Shown: positions 8,775-17,725, counted from the first letter of the stretch. The stretch: DNA of 64,000 nt from Asanoa ferruginea (GCF_003387075.1 NZ_QUMQ01000001.1:5828001-5892000), one strand, 5' to 3'. Translations and numbers: made by a program. Notes: generated from the sequence alone by a model not told the origin.

Positions 8775-10104
8775 TTCTGTCCAAGGTGTAGCGGCGCTGG
8801 ATGAGCAGCGCCGCCACCAACAGCACCGCCGGGACCAGGCCGAAGCCGTAGCGGACCGCGTCGAGCGCCGAGGCCGACTGCCGCACGTCGTCGCCGCTGC
8901 TGCCGACGAAACCGCCGATGGCCAGGCAGGCCGCGTAGAGGTAGGGCCCGATCGCGCCGCCGGCCGAGTCGGCGGCCGTCCAGACACCGGTGTAGCTGCC
9001 GGCGTCGGCGATGTCGCGGCCGGCCGAGGCGGCCACCACGTCGGGCAGCATCGCGAAATACAGGAGTTGCAATGCGGCGAAGGCGACGCCCAGCACCGCC
9101 ACGACGGCGATCAGCAGGCCGAGCGGCACCCGGTGGCCGAGGGCCACGACGAGGCAGCCGGCCGCGAAGACGGCCTGGGCGAGCAGCAGGCCGCGCTGCT
9201 TGCCGATGCGGCGGGCGACCGCGAGCCAGACCGGCGTGGCCAGCAGCGCGGGCGCCAGGAACGCGGCGATCAGCACGGTGGTCAGCCCGGAGCGGCCCAA
9301 CTCGTAGGTGGCGTAGTAGGGCGCCGCCGCCAGCACCAGGTGTGTCGCCGTCCCGGTGAGCAGGTAGGCGGTGACCAGCGGCCGGTATTGGGGGTCGCGC
9401 AGCGAGCCCAGCAGGACCCTTACGCCGCGCAACGGGGGTGGCGCCGGGTTCGCCGGCAGGCCAGCGACGGCACCGAGCCGGCGTACGCCGTTGATGCCGA
9501 CCAGCATCGCCGCCAGCATGGCCGCCGCGAGCACTGCGCCCATCACGACGTACCCCGTGCGGGTCGGATCGTCGCCGCCCGCCAGGGCCGGCGCGAGCAC
9601 GCCGCTGAGCAGGATGCCGACCGTGAGCACGACCATCCGGAACGACATCAGCCGGGTGCGCTCGTGATAGCCGATCGCGAGGTCGGCCGGCGTCGCGAGA
9701 TAGGGCACCTGGTAGGCCGCGAAGAGCAGGTTGCCGAGCACGAACACGGCGGCGACCCAGACCGCGGCGCTGCTGCCGTGCAGCCCGCCGGGCACGGCGA
9801 ACAGCGCGGCGAACGCGACCGGGAGGAAGCAGGCCGCCAGCATCAGGCTGAGCCGGTGCCCGCGCCGGGCCCGCTGCGCGTCGGAGAAGTGCCCGACGAA
9901 GGGGTGCAGCACGACGTCGGCGACTTTGGGTATGAGCAGCGCGAACCCCGCGACCAGCGGTGCCACGGCCAGCACGTCGGTGAGGAAGTAGAGCAGGAGC
10001 AGGCCGGGGACGGTGATCCACACGCCCATGCCGATCGAGCCGCCGGCGAAGGCGAGCAGCCCGCCGCGCGGCAGCCGCACGGTGTCGACCGGCGTCTGGG
10101 TCAT
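8764..10104 (-). CDS. MFS transporter of the GPH (MelB-like) cation symporter type
   Basis: This membrane protein of about 446 residues has twelve predicted hydrophobic segments. The N-terminal wording resembles sugar/cation symporters of the glycoside-pentoside-hexuronide group: GGSIGMGVW, LYFLTDVL, KVADVVLHPFVGHFSD and RARRGHR. The ATG at 10104 was chosen because GGAGAG lies 5 bases upstream; the GTG at 10110 is too close to that site. Substrate is unknown. The gene is divergent from the flavin monooxygenase gene across about 90 bp. Confidence 0.75.
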   Translation of the reverse strand: MTQTPVDTVRLPRGGLLAFAGGSIGMGVWITVPGLLLLYFLTDVLAVAPLVAGFALLIPKVADVVLHPFVGHFSDAQRARRGHRLSLMLAACFLPVAFAALFAVPGGLHGSSAAVWVAAVFVLGNLLFAAYQVPYLATPADLAIGYHERTRLMSFRMVVLTVGILLSGVLAPALAGGDDPTRTGYVVMGAVLAAAMLAAMLVGINGVRRLGAVAGLPANPAPPPLRGVRVLLGSLRDPQYRPLVTAYLLTGTATHLVLAAAPYYATYELGRSGLTTVLIAAFLAPALLATPVWLAVARRIGKQRGLLLAQAVFAAGCLVVALGHRVPLGLLIAVVAVLGVAFAALQLLYFAMLPDVVAASAGRDIADAGSYTGVWTAADSAGGAIGPYLYAACLAIGGFVGSSGDDVRQSASALDAVRYGFGLVPAVLLVAALLIQRRYTLDRTRA

Positions 10105-10197
10105 GCGCACTCTCCGCAGGGTCGCAGGATTGACCGGACCCGCCTGATGCCAGCACGATCCACTGACGACGTTAATTGTCTACGGATCGGGTAAGCA

Positions 10198-11508
10198 ATG
10201 GCTGCACGGCCGGGGGTCGTGGTGATCGGTGCCGGGCCGGCCGGCCTGGCCACCCTGAAGGCGCTCGCCGACCAGGGGATCGACGCGGTGTGCTTCGACG
10301 CCGGCGACCGGCCGGGCGGGCTGTGGGTCTTCGAGGGTCCGGGCTCTGGTGCCTACCGGACGCTGCACCTCAACACGAGCCGCACCCGGACCCAGTTCGC
10401 CGACTTCCCGATGCCCGCCGACTGGCCCGACTATCCGAGCCACGACCGGATCCTGGGCTATCTGACCGATTATGCGGACCACTTCGGACTGCGATCCGCG
10501 ATCAGGCAGCGCCACGTTGTCGCGCGGGTGCACCGGGCGCCCGGGGGAGGATGGTCGGTCGAGGCCGACGGACCGGACGGCCCGGTGTCGGTGCCAGCGC
10601 GTGCGGTCGTCGTGGCGTCCGGGCACAACAGCGTGCCGCGCTGGCCCGACCCGCTGCCGTCGCTGACCGCTGCCCAGTCGCACAGCCACGACTATCGCGA
10701 CCCGGCGCAGCTCGCCGGGCGGCGCGTGCTCGTTGTCGGCGGCGGCAACTCGGCCATGGACATCGCCGCGGACGCCTCACAGGTCGCCGAGCGAACGATC
10801 CTGTCGCTGCGCCGCGGCGTCTGGATCGTGCCCAAATATCTGTTCGGCCGCCCGTCGGACACGCTCAACGGCGCGCTGGCCAAGCGGTTGCCTTGGCGGC
10901 TGCGGCAGGTGGTGAGCCAGACGATGCTGCGCCTGGCGACCGGCGATCCCACCGCCCACGGCCTTCCCACGCCGCGGCACGGCTTCCTCCAGGACCACCC
11001 GACACTGTCCGATGTGCTGTTGTCCCGGATCGGCCACGGCGAGATCGCCGTGCGCGGCGCCATCTCCGGCGCCGACGGTGCCACCGTCGAGTTCGCCGAC
11101 GGCACCCGCGACGAGGTCGACCTGGTGGTCTGGTGCACGGGCTACCGGGCCGAGATTCCCTTCCTCGACCCGCCGGCGCTCGGCGACGAGGTGCCGCTCT
11201 ACCGCCACGTCTTCCACCTCGACGAGCCCGGGCTGTTCTTCGTGGGCCTGATGCAGTCGACCGGCGCCGCACTGCCCATTGTGGAGGCACAGGCGCGGCT
11301 CGTCGCGGCCTACCTGGCCGGTGACTACGCCCTTCCGACGCCGGCCGAGCAGCGCGCCGACCGGGCGACGCGGCTTCGGCAGGCGCAGCGGCGGTGGAGC
11401 GATCGCCGGCCCACGATGCGGATCGACTTCGACGGCTATATCGCGCTCGCCGCCGACGAACTGCGCCAGGGCCGGCGCCGGATGGCCCGCGGGAAGGTTG
11501 CGGAATGA
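10198..11508 (+). CDS. FAD/NAD(P)-dependent flavin monooxygenase (FMO-like)
   Basis: This 436-residue protein has two Rossmann motifs: GAGPAG at residues 11-16 for FAD and GGGNSA at 181-186 for NADPH. Between them lies SHSHDY at 161-166, in the place of the FMO identifying motif (FxGxxxHxxxY), though its first half is degenerate. A late WCTGYRAEIPFL segment matches the conserved ATG-type motif. It probably oxygenates a small nucleophile or ketone using NADPH and O2. The downstream SDR overlaps by ATGA, so the two are translationally coupled and likely catalyse consecutive steps. Confidence 0.82.
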   Translation: MAARPGVVVIGAGPAGLATLKALADQGIDAVCFDAGDRPGGLWVFEGPGSGAYRTLHLNTSRTRTQFADFPMPADWPDYPSHDRILGYLTDYADHFGLRSAIRQRHVVARVHRAPGGGWSVEADGPDGPVSVPARAVVVASGHNSVPRWPDPLPSLTAAQSHSHDYRDPAQLAGRRVLVVGGGNSAMDIAADASQVAERTILSLRRGVWIVPKYLFGRPSDTLNGALAKRLPWRLRQVVSQTMLRLATGDPTAHGLPTPRHGFLQDHPTLSDVLLSRIGHGEIAVRGAISGADGATVEFADGTRDEVDLVVWCTGYRAEIPFLDPPALGDEVPLYRHVFHLDEPGLFFVGLMQSTGAALPIVEAQARLVAAYLAGDYALPTPAEQRADRATRLRQAQRRWSDRRPTMRIDFDGYIALAADELRQGRRRMARGKVAE

Positions 11509-12314
11509 GTGGTCTGATCGGGCGGCGGATCGTCATCACCGGCGCCGCCGGCACCATCGGGCGGGCGTTGTCGAGCACCTTCCGCGCTGCCGGTGCCCAG
11601 GTGGTCGGCCTGGACCTGCGGGCGGACCCGTCCGTGCCGATCCTGGCGTGCGACCTCACCGAGCAGGCTCAGGTCGAGGCCGCCGTCGCCGCCGCCATCG
11701 ACCGCCTCGGCGGCCTGGACCTGCTGGTCAACAACGCCGGCATCGGCGGACCGGCGCCGGCCGAACTGCCACCTGACGCGACCGTGCGACGGCAACTGGA
11801 GGTCAATCTCCTCGCGGCCTGGTCGACGACGGCGGCGGCACTCCCGGCGCTGGAAGCCTCCCGCGGCCGGGTTGTCTTCATCGCCAGCCGGATGGCGGTG
11901 CTCGCCCTGCCGCTGGCCGCCGCCTACGGCGTGAGCAAACGCGCCCTGGTCGCCTACGCCGACGCCCTCCGCCTGGAGGTCGGCACCCACATCGGCGTCA
12001 GCGTCGTCTACCCCAGCATGATCGCCTCACCGATTCACGACTCGACCGCCGCGGCCGGCCTCTCCCTGGACGGGGTCTCCCGCTACGAGCCGATCGAGGG
12101 GGTGGTCGGCGCGGTGGTCCGGGCCGCGACTGCCCGCCGACCCCCGGCCAACCTCGCCACCACCCGCCGCGGCCGGCTGGAACTGACGATCGCCCGCCAC
12201 TTCCCAGCCCTGGCCCGCCGCATGGTCAACCGCACCGTCGCGGGCCGCCTCGCCGCCGGCTCGTTCGACGGGGTGACCCTGGCCGCCGGCCTCCGGCGCC
12301 GGGCGGGCCGCTGA
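11505..12314 (+). CDS. Short-chain dehydrogenase/reductase coupled to the monooxygenase
   Basis: This is a 269-residue classical SDR. TGAAGTIG lies near residues 11-18, NNAG near 78, the catalytic Ser in FIASRM, and YGVSK as the YxxxK motif. The ATG at 11505 overlaps the preceding stop (ATGA). Substrate is not identifiable. Its coupling suggests it supplies or consumes the monooxygenase substrate, for example alcohol to ketone before Baeyer-Villiger-type oxidation. That link is inference. Confidence 0.82.
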   Translation: MSGLIGRRIVITGAAGTIGRALSSTFRAAGAQVVGLDLRADPSVPILACDLTEQAQVEAAVAAAIDRLGGLDLLVNNAGIGGPAPAELPPDATVRRQLEVNLLAAWSTTAAALPALEASRGRVVFIASRMAVLALPLAAAYGVSKRALVAYADALRLEVGTHIGVSVVYPSMIASPIHDSTAAAGLSLDGVSRYEPIEGVVGAVVRAATARRPPANLATTRRGRLELTIARHFPALARRMVNRTVAGRLAAGSFDGVTLAAGLRRRAGR

Positions 12315-12335
12315 CGGCCCTTCTATCATCCGGTC

Positions 12336-14972
12336 ATGGCGTCGACCCCGGTCCTCGCGACCAAGTTGTTCGCGCCGGCCCGGCGCGCGCGGCTGGTCGC
12401 CCGCCCGCGGGTGACCGAGGGGCTGGGCAGCACGCTCGACCCGGGCCACCGGCTGACCCTCGTGTCCGCACCGGCCGGTTTCGGCAAGACCACCCTGCTC
12501 GGCGACTGGCTCGCCGACCTGGCGCAACGGCACCCGCACACGCGGGCCGGCTGGCTTTCCCTCGACGACGGCGACAACGACCTGCCCCGCTTCCTGGCCC
12601 ACCTGGTCGCGGCGATGCAACGCGCCGGCCTCGATGTCGAGCCGCCGACCGCCGACCTGACACCCCTCGTCAATGACATCGTCCACGCCGGTGCCCGCGA
12701 CTCCGACAAGCACTGGGTGCTCGTGCTCGACGACTACCACGCGATCGGTGCGGCCGAGGTCCACGAGGCGGTCACCTTCCTGCTCGACCACCTTCCGGAC
12801 CGGCTGCACCTGATCATCGCGACCCGCGCCGATCCACCGCTGCCGCTCGCCCGGTTGCGCACCCGCGGGCAACTCACCGAGGTCCGCGCCGCTGACCTGC
12901 GCTTCACCGCCTCCGAGGCGCGCGACTTCCTCAACGGCGTCATGGGGCTGGAGTTGACCGCGGCCGACGTGGCCGCGCTGGAGGATCGCACCGAGGGCTG
13001 GATCGCCGGGCTGCAACTCGCCGCCCTGTCCCTGCACGGGATCGCCGACCGCGCCGAGGTCGCCGGCTTCATCGCGGCCTTCGCCGGCAGCAACCGGTTC
13101 GTCATCGACTATCTCGCCGACGAGGTGCTGGCCCGGCAACCCGCGCCGGTCCGCGACTTCCTGCTCCGCACCGCCGTTCTGGACCGGCTCAGCGGCCCGC
13201 TCTGCGACGCGGTCACCGCGGGCAGCGGTGGTGCGGGAATGCTGGCCGACCTGGAGCGCGGGAACCTCTTCGTCGTGCCGCTCGACACCGACCGCTCCTG
13301 GTATCGCTATCACCACCTGTTCGCCGACGTGCTCCAGGCGCGGCTGCTCGCGGAGCATCCGCTAGACGTACCGCGCCTGCACGCGCGCGCCAGCGTCTGG
13401 TTCGAGGCGCACGGCCAGGTCGCGGACGCGGTCCGGCACGCGCTCGCCGCCGACGACTTCGGCCGGGCCGCTTTTCTGATGGAGGAGGCGCTGCCGGAGG
13501 TGCGCCGCAGCCGCCAGGACGGCCTGCTGCTGGCCTGGATACGGTCGTTGCCTGAGCCGGTGGTCCGCCGCAGCCCGGTCCTGAGCGTCGTTTCCGGTTG
13601 GGTGCGGCTGATGACCGGCGACCTCGACGCGGTCGAAGCGCGGCTCGACGACGCGGAGGCGGCGCTCGCCGCCGGGGCACAGGACGCCGACCTGGCGGCG
13701 ACCTGGGCCGACACCGAGGACCTGCGGACGGCACCGGCGACCATCGCGATCTACCGGGCGTCGGTGGCGCAGGCCCGCGGCGACGTCGCCGGCACCGTCC
13801 GCCATGCCCGGCACGCCCTGGGCCTGGCCGGCCCCGACGACCATCTCATCCGCGGTGCCGGCGGCGGCTTCCTCGGCCTGGCCGCCTGGACCTCCGGGAA
13901 TGTCCATGAGGGACTGTCCACTTTCGGCGACGCCATGCGCAGCCTGCACGCCGCGGGCAACCTCGTCGACGAGCTCGACGGCACGGTGTCGCTCGCCGAC
14001 ATGTGGGTTGCCGCGGGCCGCCCGGGCCGGGCCCGGCGGCTGTTCGAGCAGGCGTTGGAAACCGCGACGGCCGGTGGACCGCCCTACCCCCGCGCGACGG
14101 CCGACCTCCACGTCGGCCTGGCCGAACTCGACCGCGAACTCGACGACCTGCCCGCCGCCGAGGCCCACCTCGAGTCGGCCCGGATCCTCGGCGAACGCGC
14201 CTCCATCACCGAGAACCAGCATCGTTGGTACGTCGTCATGGCCCAGGTCCGCGCGGCCCGCGGCGACCACCCCGGCGCCCTCCTGCTGCTCGACCAGGCC
14301 GAGGCGCGCTACCGGCACGGCTTCTACCCCGACCTGCGTCCGATCGCCGCGCTGAAGGCCCGAGTCCAGATCAGGCGCGGCGACCTGACCGAACCTGCCG
14401 GCGGCTGGGCCCAGGAACTCGACTACCTCCACGAGTACGAGCACCTGGCGCACGTGCGGCTCCTGCTCGCCCAGCACCGGGCCGACGAGGCCCTGGCACT
14501 GCTCGACCGGTTGCTCGCGGCGGCGGTGACGGCCCGGCGGGACGGCAGCGTGCGCGAGATCCGGGTGCTGCGGGCCCTGGCCCACCAGGCCCGCGGCGAC
14601 TTACCGGCCGCGCTCGCCGCGTTTGACCAGAGCTTCGCCGACACGCCGGAGCCGGACAGCCACGTCCGGCTCTACCTCGACGAGGGCGCCCCGATGCTGG
14701 CCCTGCTGCACGCCGCCGCCGACCGCGCGCCGGCCAGGCGCCTTCTGGAGCGCGTCGGCGATCCGCGGCAACCACCGGGTGGCCGGCTGAGCGACCGCGA
14801 ACTCCAGGTGCTCCGGCTGCTCGAGAGCGACCGCACCGGACCGGAGATCGCCCGGGAGCTGTTCGTCACGGTCAACACGCTGCGTACCCACACCAAGCGG
14901 ATCTTCACGAAGCTCGACGTGACCACCCGGGCGGCGGCGGTGCGCCAGGCCCGCGAGCGGGGGCTCATCTAA
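12336..14972 (+). CDS. MalT-like LuxR-family ATP-binding regulator (LAL)
   Basis: This 878-residue transcriptional activator has the LAL layout. The N-terminal STAND ATPase has Walker A APAGFGKTT at residues 45-53 and a WVLVLDDYHAI Walker B near 130. A long helical/TPR-like middle follows, and a LuxR helix-turn-helix closes the protein at about 815-875 (LSDRELQVLRLLESDRTGPEIARELF). Members are cytoplasmic and activate genes on binding an inducer and ATP. The next genes, a membrane protein and a 66-aa protein, are co-directional and preceded by repeat elements that could be its target. Confidence 0.9.
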   Translation: MASTPVLATKLFAPARRARLVARPRVTEGLGSTLDPGHRLTLVSAPAGFGKTTLLGDWLADLAQRHPHTRAGWLSLDDGDNDLPRFLAHLVAAMQRAGLDVEPPTADLTPLVNDIVHAGARDSDKHWVLVLDDYHAIGAAEVHEAVTFLLDHLPDRLHLIIATRADPPLPLARLRTRGQLTEVRAADLRFTASEARDFLNGVMGLELTAADVAALEDRTEGWIAGLQLAALSLHGIADRAEVAGFIAAFAGSNRFVIDYLADEVLARQPAPVRDFLLRTAVLDRLSGPLCDAVTAGSGGAGMLADLERGNLFVVPLDTDRSWYRYHHLFADVLQARLLAEHPLDVPRLHARASVWFEAHGQVADAVRHALAADDFGRAAFLMEEALPEVRRSRQDGLLLAWIRSLPEPVVRRSPVLSVVSGWVRLMTGDLDAVEARLDDAEAALAAGAQDADLAATWADTEDLRTAPATIAIYRASVAQARGDVAGTVRHARHALGLAGPDDHLIRGAGGGFLGLAAWTSGNVHEGLSTFGDAMRSLHAAGNLVDELDGTVSLADMWVAAGRPGRARRLFEQALETATAGGPPYPRATADLHVGLAELDRELDDLPAAEAHLESARILGERASITENQHRWYVVMAQVRAARGDHPGALLLLDQAEARYRHGFYPDLRPIAALKARVQIRRGDLTEPAGGWAQELDYLHEYEHLAHVRLLLAQHRADEALALLDRLLAAAVTARRDGSVREIRVLRALAHQARGDLPAALAAFDQSFADTPEPDSHVRLYLDEGAPMLALLHAAADRAPARRLLERVGDPRQPPGGRLSDRELQVLRLLESDRTGPEIARELFVTVNTLRTHTKRIFTKLDVTTRAAAVRQARERGLI

Positions 14973-15006
14973 GGGGTCACATCGCGGGGTCACATCATGT
15001 GGTGAC
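14973..15006. promoter_or_regulatory. Direct and inverted repeats upstream of the membrane-protein gene
   Basis: GGGGTCACATC occurs at 14973-14983 and again at 14986-14996, a 13-bp period. The second copy runs into an inverted repeat, GTCAC (14989-14993) and GTGAC (15002-15006), around CACATCATGTG. The cluster lies between the LAL stop and the start at 15041. It looks like a regulator-binding site for the membrane-protein gene, with the LAL protein the obvious candidate. Confidence 0.45.
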
Positions 15007-15040
15007 GCGCCGCTGGCCGGTCCGTTCATAGGTTGCGGGC

Positions 15041-15703
15041 ATGACTATCACCCCCACCGCACTGAGCCGGGCGGCCGGCGTCGCCGCCGTCCTCGCCGGA
15101 CTCATCTTCATCGGCGTCCAGATCAACCACCCACACTCCGACGTCACCTCGGTCGGCACGACCGAGTGGGCCGTGCGCAACTGCCTGAAGGTGCTGATGG
15201 CCGCCCTGGCGCTGGCCGGCATCGCCGGAATGTATCTCCGCCAGGTGAAGGAGTCCGGCGTGCTCGGCCTGATCGGCTTCCTGGTGCTCGGCGGCGGCTA
15301 TCTGCTCATCCTGAGCACGGCGCTGGTCTCGGCCGCCGTCCTTCCGTCCCTTTCGGACACCGATCCCGGTTACGTCAACGACGTGCTGGCGGCGGCGACC
15401 AACGGCACCCCGGAAGGCGACATCGGCCTGTTGGAGACCGTCATCCGGGTGCAGGGCTTCGGCTATCTGGCCGGGGGCCTGATCTTCGGCATCGCGCTCT
15501 ATCGGGCCAGGGTCCTCGCCCGCTGGGCCGCTGTGCTGCTGGCCGTCGGGGGAGTCGTCACGGTCGTACTCTCGGTGCTGCCGGACGCTTTCTATCGGTT
15601 CCTGGCCTTCCCGAACGGCATCGCGCTGATCGGCCTCGGGTACGCGTTGTGGCGCACCGGCGTGGCTGCCCGCACCCAGGCGGTGCTCGCGGGGTCGCGG
15701 TGA
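15041..15703 (+). CDS. Six-TM membrane protein, DUF4386-like
   Basis: This 220-residue protein has about six hydrophobic segments, beginning with SRAAGVAAVLAGLIFIGVQ, which resembles the DUF4386 family of unknown function. Extracytoplasmic loops are short except for a polar stretch after the third segment (SLSDTDPGYVNDVLAAATNGTPEGD). Genes of this type often lie beside LuxR regulators in actinomycetes. The LAL gene is immediately upstream and repeat elements fill the gap. The following 66-aa gene overlaps by GTGA. Confidence 0.6.
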   Translation: MTITPTALSRAAGVAAVLAGLIFIGVQINHPHSDVTSVGTTEWAVRNCLKVLMAALALAGIAGMYLRQVKESGVLGLIGFLVLGGGYLLILSTALVSAAVLPSLSDTDPGYVNDVLAAATNGTPEGDIGLLETVIRVQGFGYLAGGLIFGIALYRARVLARWAAVLLAVGGVVTVVLSVLPDAFYRFLAFPNGIALIGLGYALWRTGVAARTQAVLAGSR

Positions 15704-15900
15704 TCTACGAGCTGCGGATCGAGGGTCATCTCGACGAGCACTGGTCGGCCTGGTTCGGTGGCCTGGCCGTCGTCCGCGAGGACGACGGCACCACCACCCT
15801 CCGCGGCGCGCTGGCCGACCAGGCCGAACTGCACGGCATCCTGACGAAGATCCGCGACCTCGGCACCACGCTGATCTCGCTCGAGACGGTCCGGGACTAG
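15700..15900 (+). CDS. 66-residue protein coupled to the membrane protein
   Basis: A GTG start overlaps the preceding stop by four bases (GTGA), and the frame runs 66 codons. The sequence (IYELRIEGHLDEHWSAWFGG at the start, then REDDGTTTLRGALADQAELHG and LGTTLISLE) has a consistent ferredoxin-like beta-alpha-beta pattern and normal amino-acid composition. I recognise it as a widespread small actinobacterial type without known function, often next to MalT-like regulators. It overlaps the convergent FMO-like gene by 4 bp at CTAG. Confidence 0.7.
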   Translation: MIYELRIEGHLDEHWSAWFGGLAVVREDDGTTTLRGALADQAELHGILTKIRDLGTTLISLETVRD

Positions 15901-17117
15901 AGCGCGCTCGCGAGGTGTCCGATCACCGCGCGGGCGTCGTCTTCGATGCCGTGGATGAACGTCGACCGGCGGCGCCGCAGCAATGGCAGGCCCAGGGCAT
16001 AGAGGCCCGGGCTGTCCACCACGCCGCCGTCGTGGCGCAGGTTGCCCTTCTCGTCGACGACCGGCACGTCGAGCCAGCCGTAGTCGGGCCGGAAGCCGGT
16101 CGCCCACACGATCGCGCTGATGTCGCCGCCGGCCAGGTCGAGCCGCAGCCGCGGCGTCTTCGGTGCCGGGGTCGGCGCCGGTCGCTCCGGCGGTGGGCCG
16201 TCGAATCCGGACCTGATCGCCCACTCGTCGAACGTGTCCAGCAGGCGGGTCAGCTTCAGGTCCGCGAGCGCGAACACGTTGCGCAGGCCGCCGGAGAACA
16301 ACGCCTCGGTGCCGCGGATCGCCGACAGGCGGCCGACCAGCTCCACTCCAAGAGACGCCAGCGTGCCGAGGTCGAGCGTCGCGCGTTCCGGCGTGCCGAC
16401 GAGTTGCGGCGACGGGAGCCGCCGGGCCCGGGTGAGGTCGTCGACCTCGTCGTAGCGCTGGTCCCACACCCCGGACGCGTCCATCCACCACAGCACGTCA
16501 CGGCCGCGGTAGAGGCGCGGCAGCCGGACGTGCTCCCCGGCCGAGAGCACGACGGGCCGGCCGGACCGGCGGATCTCGGCCGCGAGTTGGACGCCGGTCG
16601 CCGAGGCGCCCACGACCAGCACACCACCGTCGGGCAGGTTCTCCGGACCCTGGTAGTCGAACGGCGTGAACTGCGCGACCGAGGCCGGCACGGCGGCGGC
16701 GAGAGCCGGGACGCTCGGGCGGTTGCAGGCACCGCTGGCGATGACCACCGCGCGGCAGCCGAGCTCGCCGTCGTTGGTCGTCACCGCGTAACCGTCGCCG
16801 AGACGGCGCAGCGAGGTGACCTCGGTGCCGGTGCGGACGGGCGCCTTCGTGGCCAGGGCGAAGCGGTCGATGAGGTCGACCACTTCGCCCATCGCCATAT
16901 AGCCGTCCGGGTCAGGGCCGTCGTAGCCTTGCCCCGGCAGGCGGTTCATCCAGTTGGGGGTCAGCGTTCGCAGTGAGTCCCACCGTTCCCGCCGCCACGA
17001 GTTGGCTACCTCGCCGCGTTCCAGCACGACGTGGTCGATCGACCGCTCGCCGAGCAGCGCACTCGCCGTCAGCCCTGCGTGCCCCCCGCCGATGACGACT
17101 GTGGTGACGTGCTCGAT
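15897..17117 (-). CDS. NAD(P)/FAD-binding monooxygenase-like protein with a non-canonical start
   Basis: This flavoprotein of about 406 residues has an N-terminal GGGHAG dinucleotide fold, the internal GASATG second Rossmann loop and the IVWATGFRPDY motif of the FMO/thioredoxin-reductase-like superfamily. The first in-frame GTG (17027) lies after the GGGHAG loop, so it cannot be the true start. Upstream in frame there is no ATG, GTG or TTG before a stop. The best candidate is ATC at 17117, giving EHVTTVVIGGG after the first residue, with GAAAGG ending nine bases upstream; ATT at 17123 is the alternative. It directly follows the OsmC gene. The substrate is unknown, perhaps a sulfur or other heteroatom compound given the neighbours. 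Confidence 0.72.
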   Translation of the reverse strand: MEHVTTVVIGGGHAGLTASALLGERSIDHVVLERGEVANSWRRERWDSLRTLTPNWMNRLPGQGYDGPDPDGYMAMGEVVDLIDRFALATKAPVRTGTEVTSLRRLGDGYAVTTNDGELGCRAVVIASGACNRPSVPALAAAVPASVAQFTPFDYQGPENLPDGGVLVVGASATGVQLAAEIRRSGRPVVLSAGEHVRLPRLYRGRDVLWWMDASGVWDQRYDEVDDLTRARRLPSPQLVGTPERATLDLGTLASLGVELVGRLSAIRGTEALFSGGLRNVFALADLKLTRLLDTFDEWAIRSGFDGPPPERPAPTPAPKTPRLRLDLAGGDISAIVWATGFRPDYGWLDVPVVDEKGNLRHDGGVVDSPGLYALGLPLLRRRRSTFIHGIEDDARAVIGHLASAL

Positions 17118-17130
17118 GACAATCGGCCTT

Positions 17131-17679
17131 TCAGGCGACTTCGACGGTGACGTCGGTCGGGTTGGTCAGGGCGTCGAAGACCGCGGAGCGCTTCTGCGAC
17201 TGGGCCACCAGCGCCTCGATCTCCTGGCGCGACGCGTCGGCGTCGATCGAGAAGGTGACCTTGATGTCGTTGTAGCCGTTGCGGACGTCGCTGTCGACAC
17301 CGAGGATGCCGCGGATGTCGTGGTTGCCCTCGACCTGGGCCTCGACGGAGCGAAGCTGGATGCCGCGGTTCTGGGCGACCGACGCCACGCCGGCCGTCAG
17401 GCAGCTCGCCAGACCGACGAGCAGATACTCGATCGGGGTGATGCCCTGGTCCTGCGCGGCGAACACCTCCGGGTGGTCGGCGTCGAAGACCGCCTCGGTC
17501 TTGTGCTGGTGCTCCTCACCGAGCCCATAGAAGTTCTGTATCTTCGTGGTGCTGTGCACGCCGTTCTCCCACTTGGAGGTGGCGCGCCAGGTGAACTGGG
17601 CGGCCTCGGCCGCACCCTTGAGCACTTCGCGGGCGTCGAGCAACGCCTGCACATTGACCCCGTTGTCCACGTCCGTCAT
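17131..17679 (-). CDS. OsmC-family protein
   Basis: This 182-residue protein carries the OsmC/Ohr pattern: a beta-rich N-terminal half, then EYLLVGLASCLTAGVASVAQ with the conserved cysteine at the start of the central helix. The second redox cysteine of true Ohr enzymes is not obvious, so this is the broader OsmC group, linked to hydroperoxide or sulfur-compound stress. It leads a two-gene unit with the FMO-like gene (13 bp gap) and is divergent from metX. Confidence 0.8.
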   Translation of the reverse strand: MTDVDNGVNVQALLDAREVLKGAAEAAQFTWRATSKWENGVHSTTKIQNFYGLGEEHQHKTEAVFDADHPEVFAAQDQGITPIEYLLVGLASCLTAGVASVAQNRGIQLRSVEAQVEGNHDIRGILGVDSDVRNGYNDIKVTFSIDADASRQEIEALVAQSQKRSAVFDALTNPTDVTVEVA

Positions 17680-17710
17680 GTCCGTGAGCCCCCCTCGAAA
17701 GTCGATCTAC

Positions 17711-17725
17711 AATTCCTATCGGATT
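17711..17725. promoter_or_regulatory. Imperfect palindrome between osmC-type gene and metX
   Basis: AATTCC-TATC-GGATT forms an imperfect inverted repeat in the 92-bp gap between the two divergent transcripts. It is AT-rich relative to its surroundings and lies about 47 bp before the metX start. It could be a shared operator coordinating the OsmC/FMO unit and the methionine genes. Regulator unknown. Confidence 0.4.
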
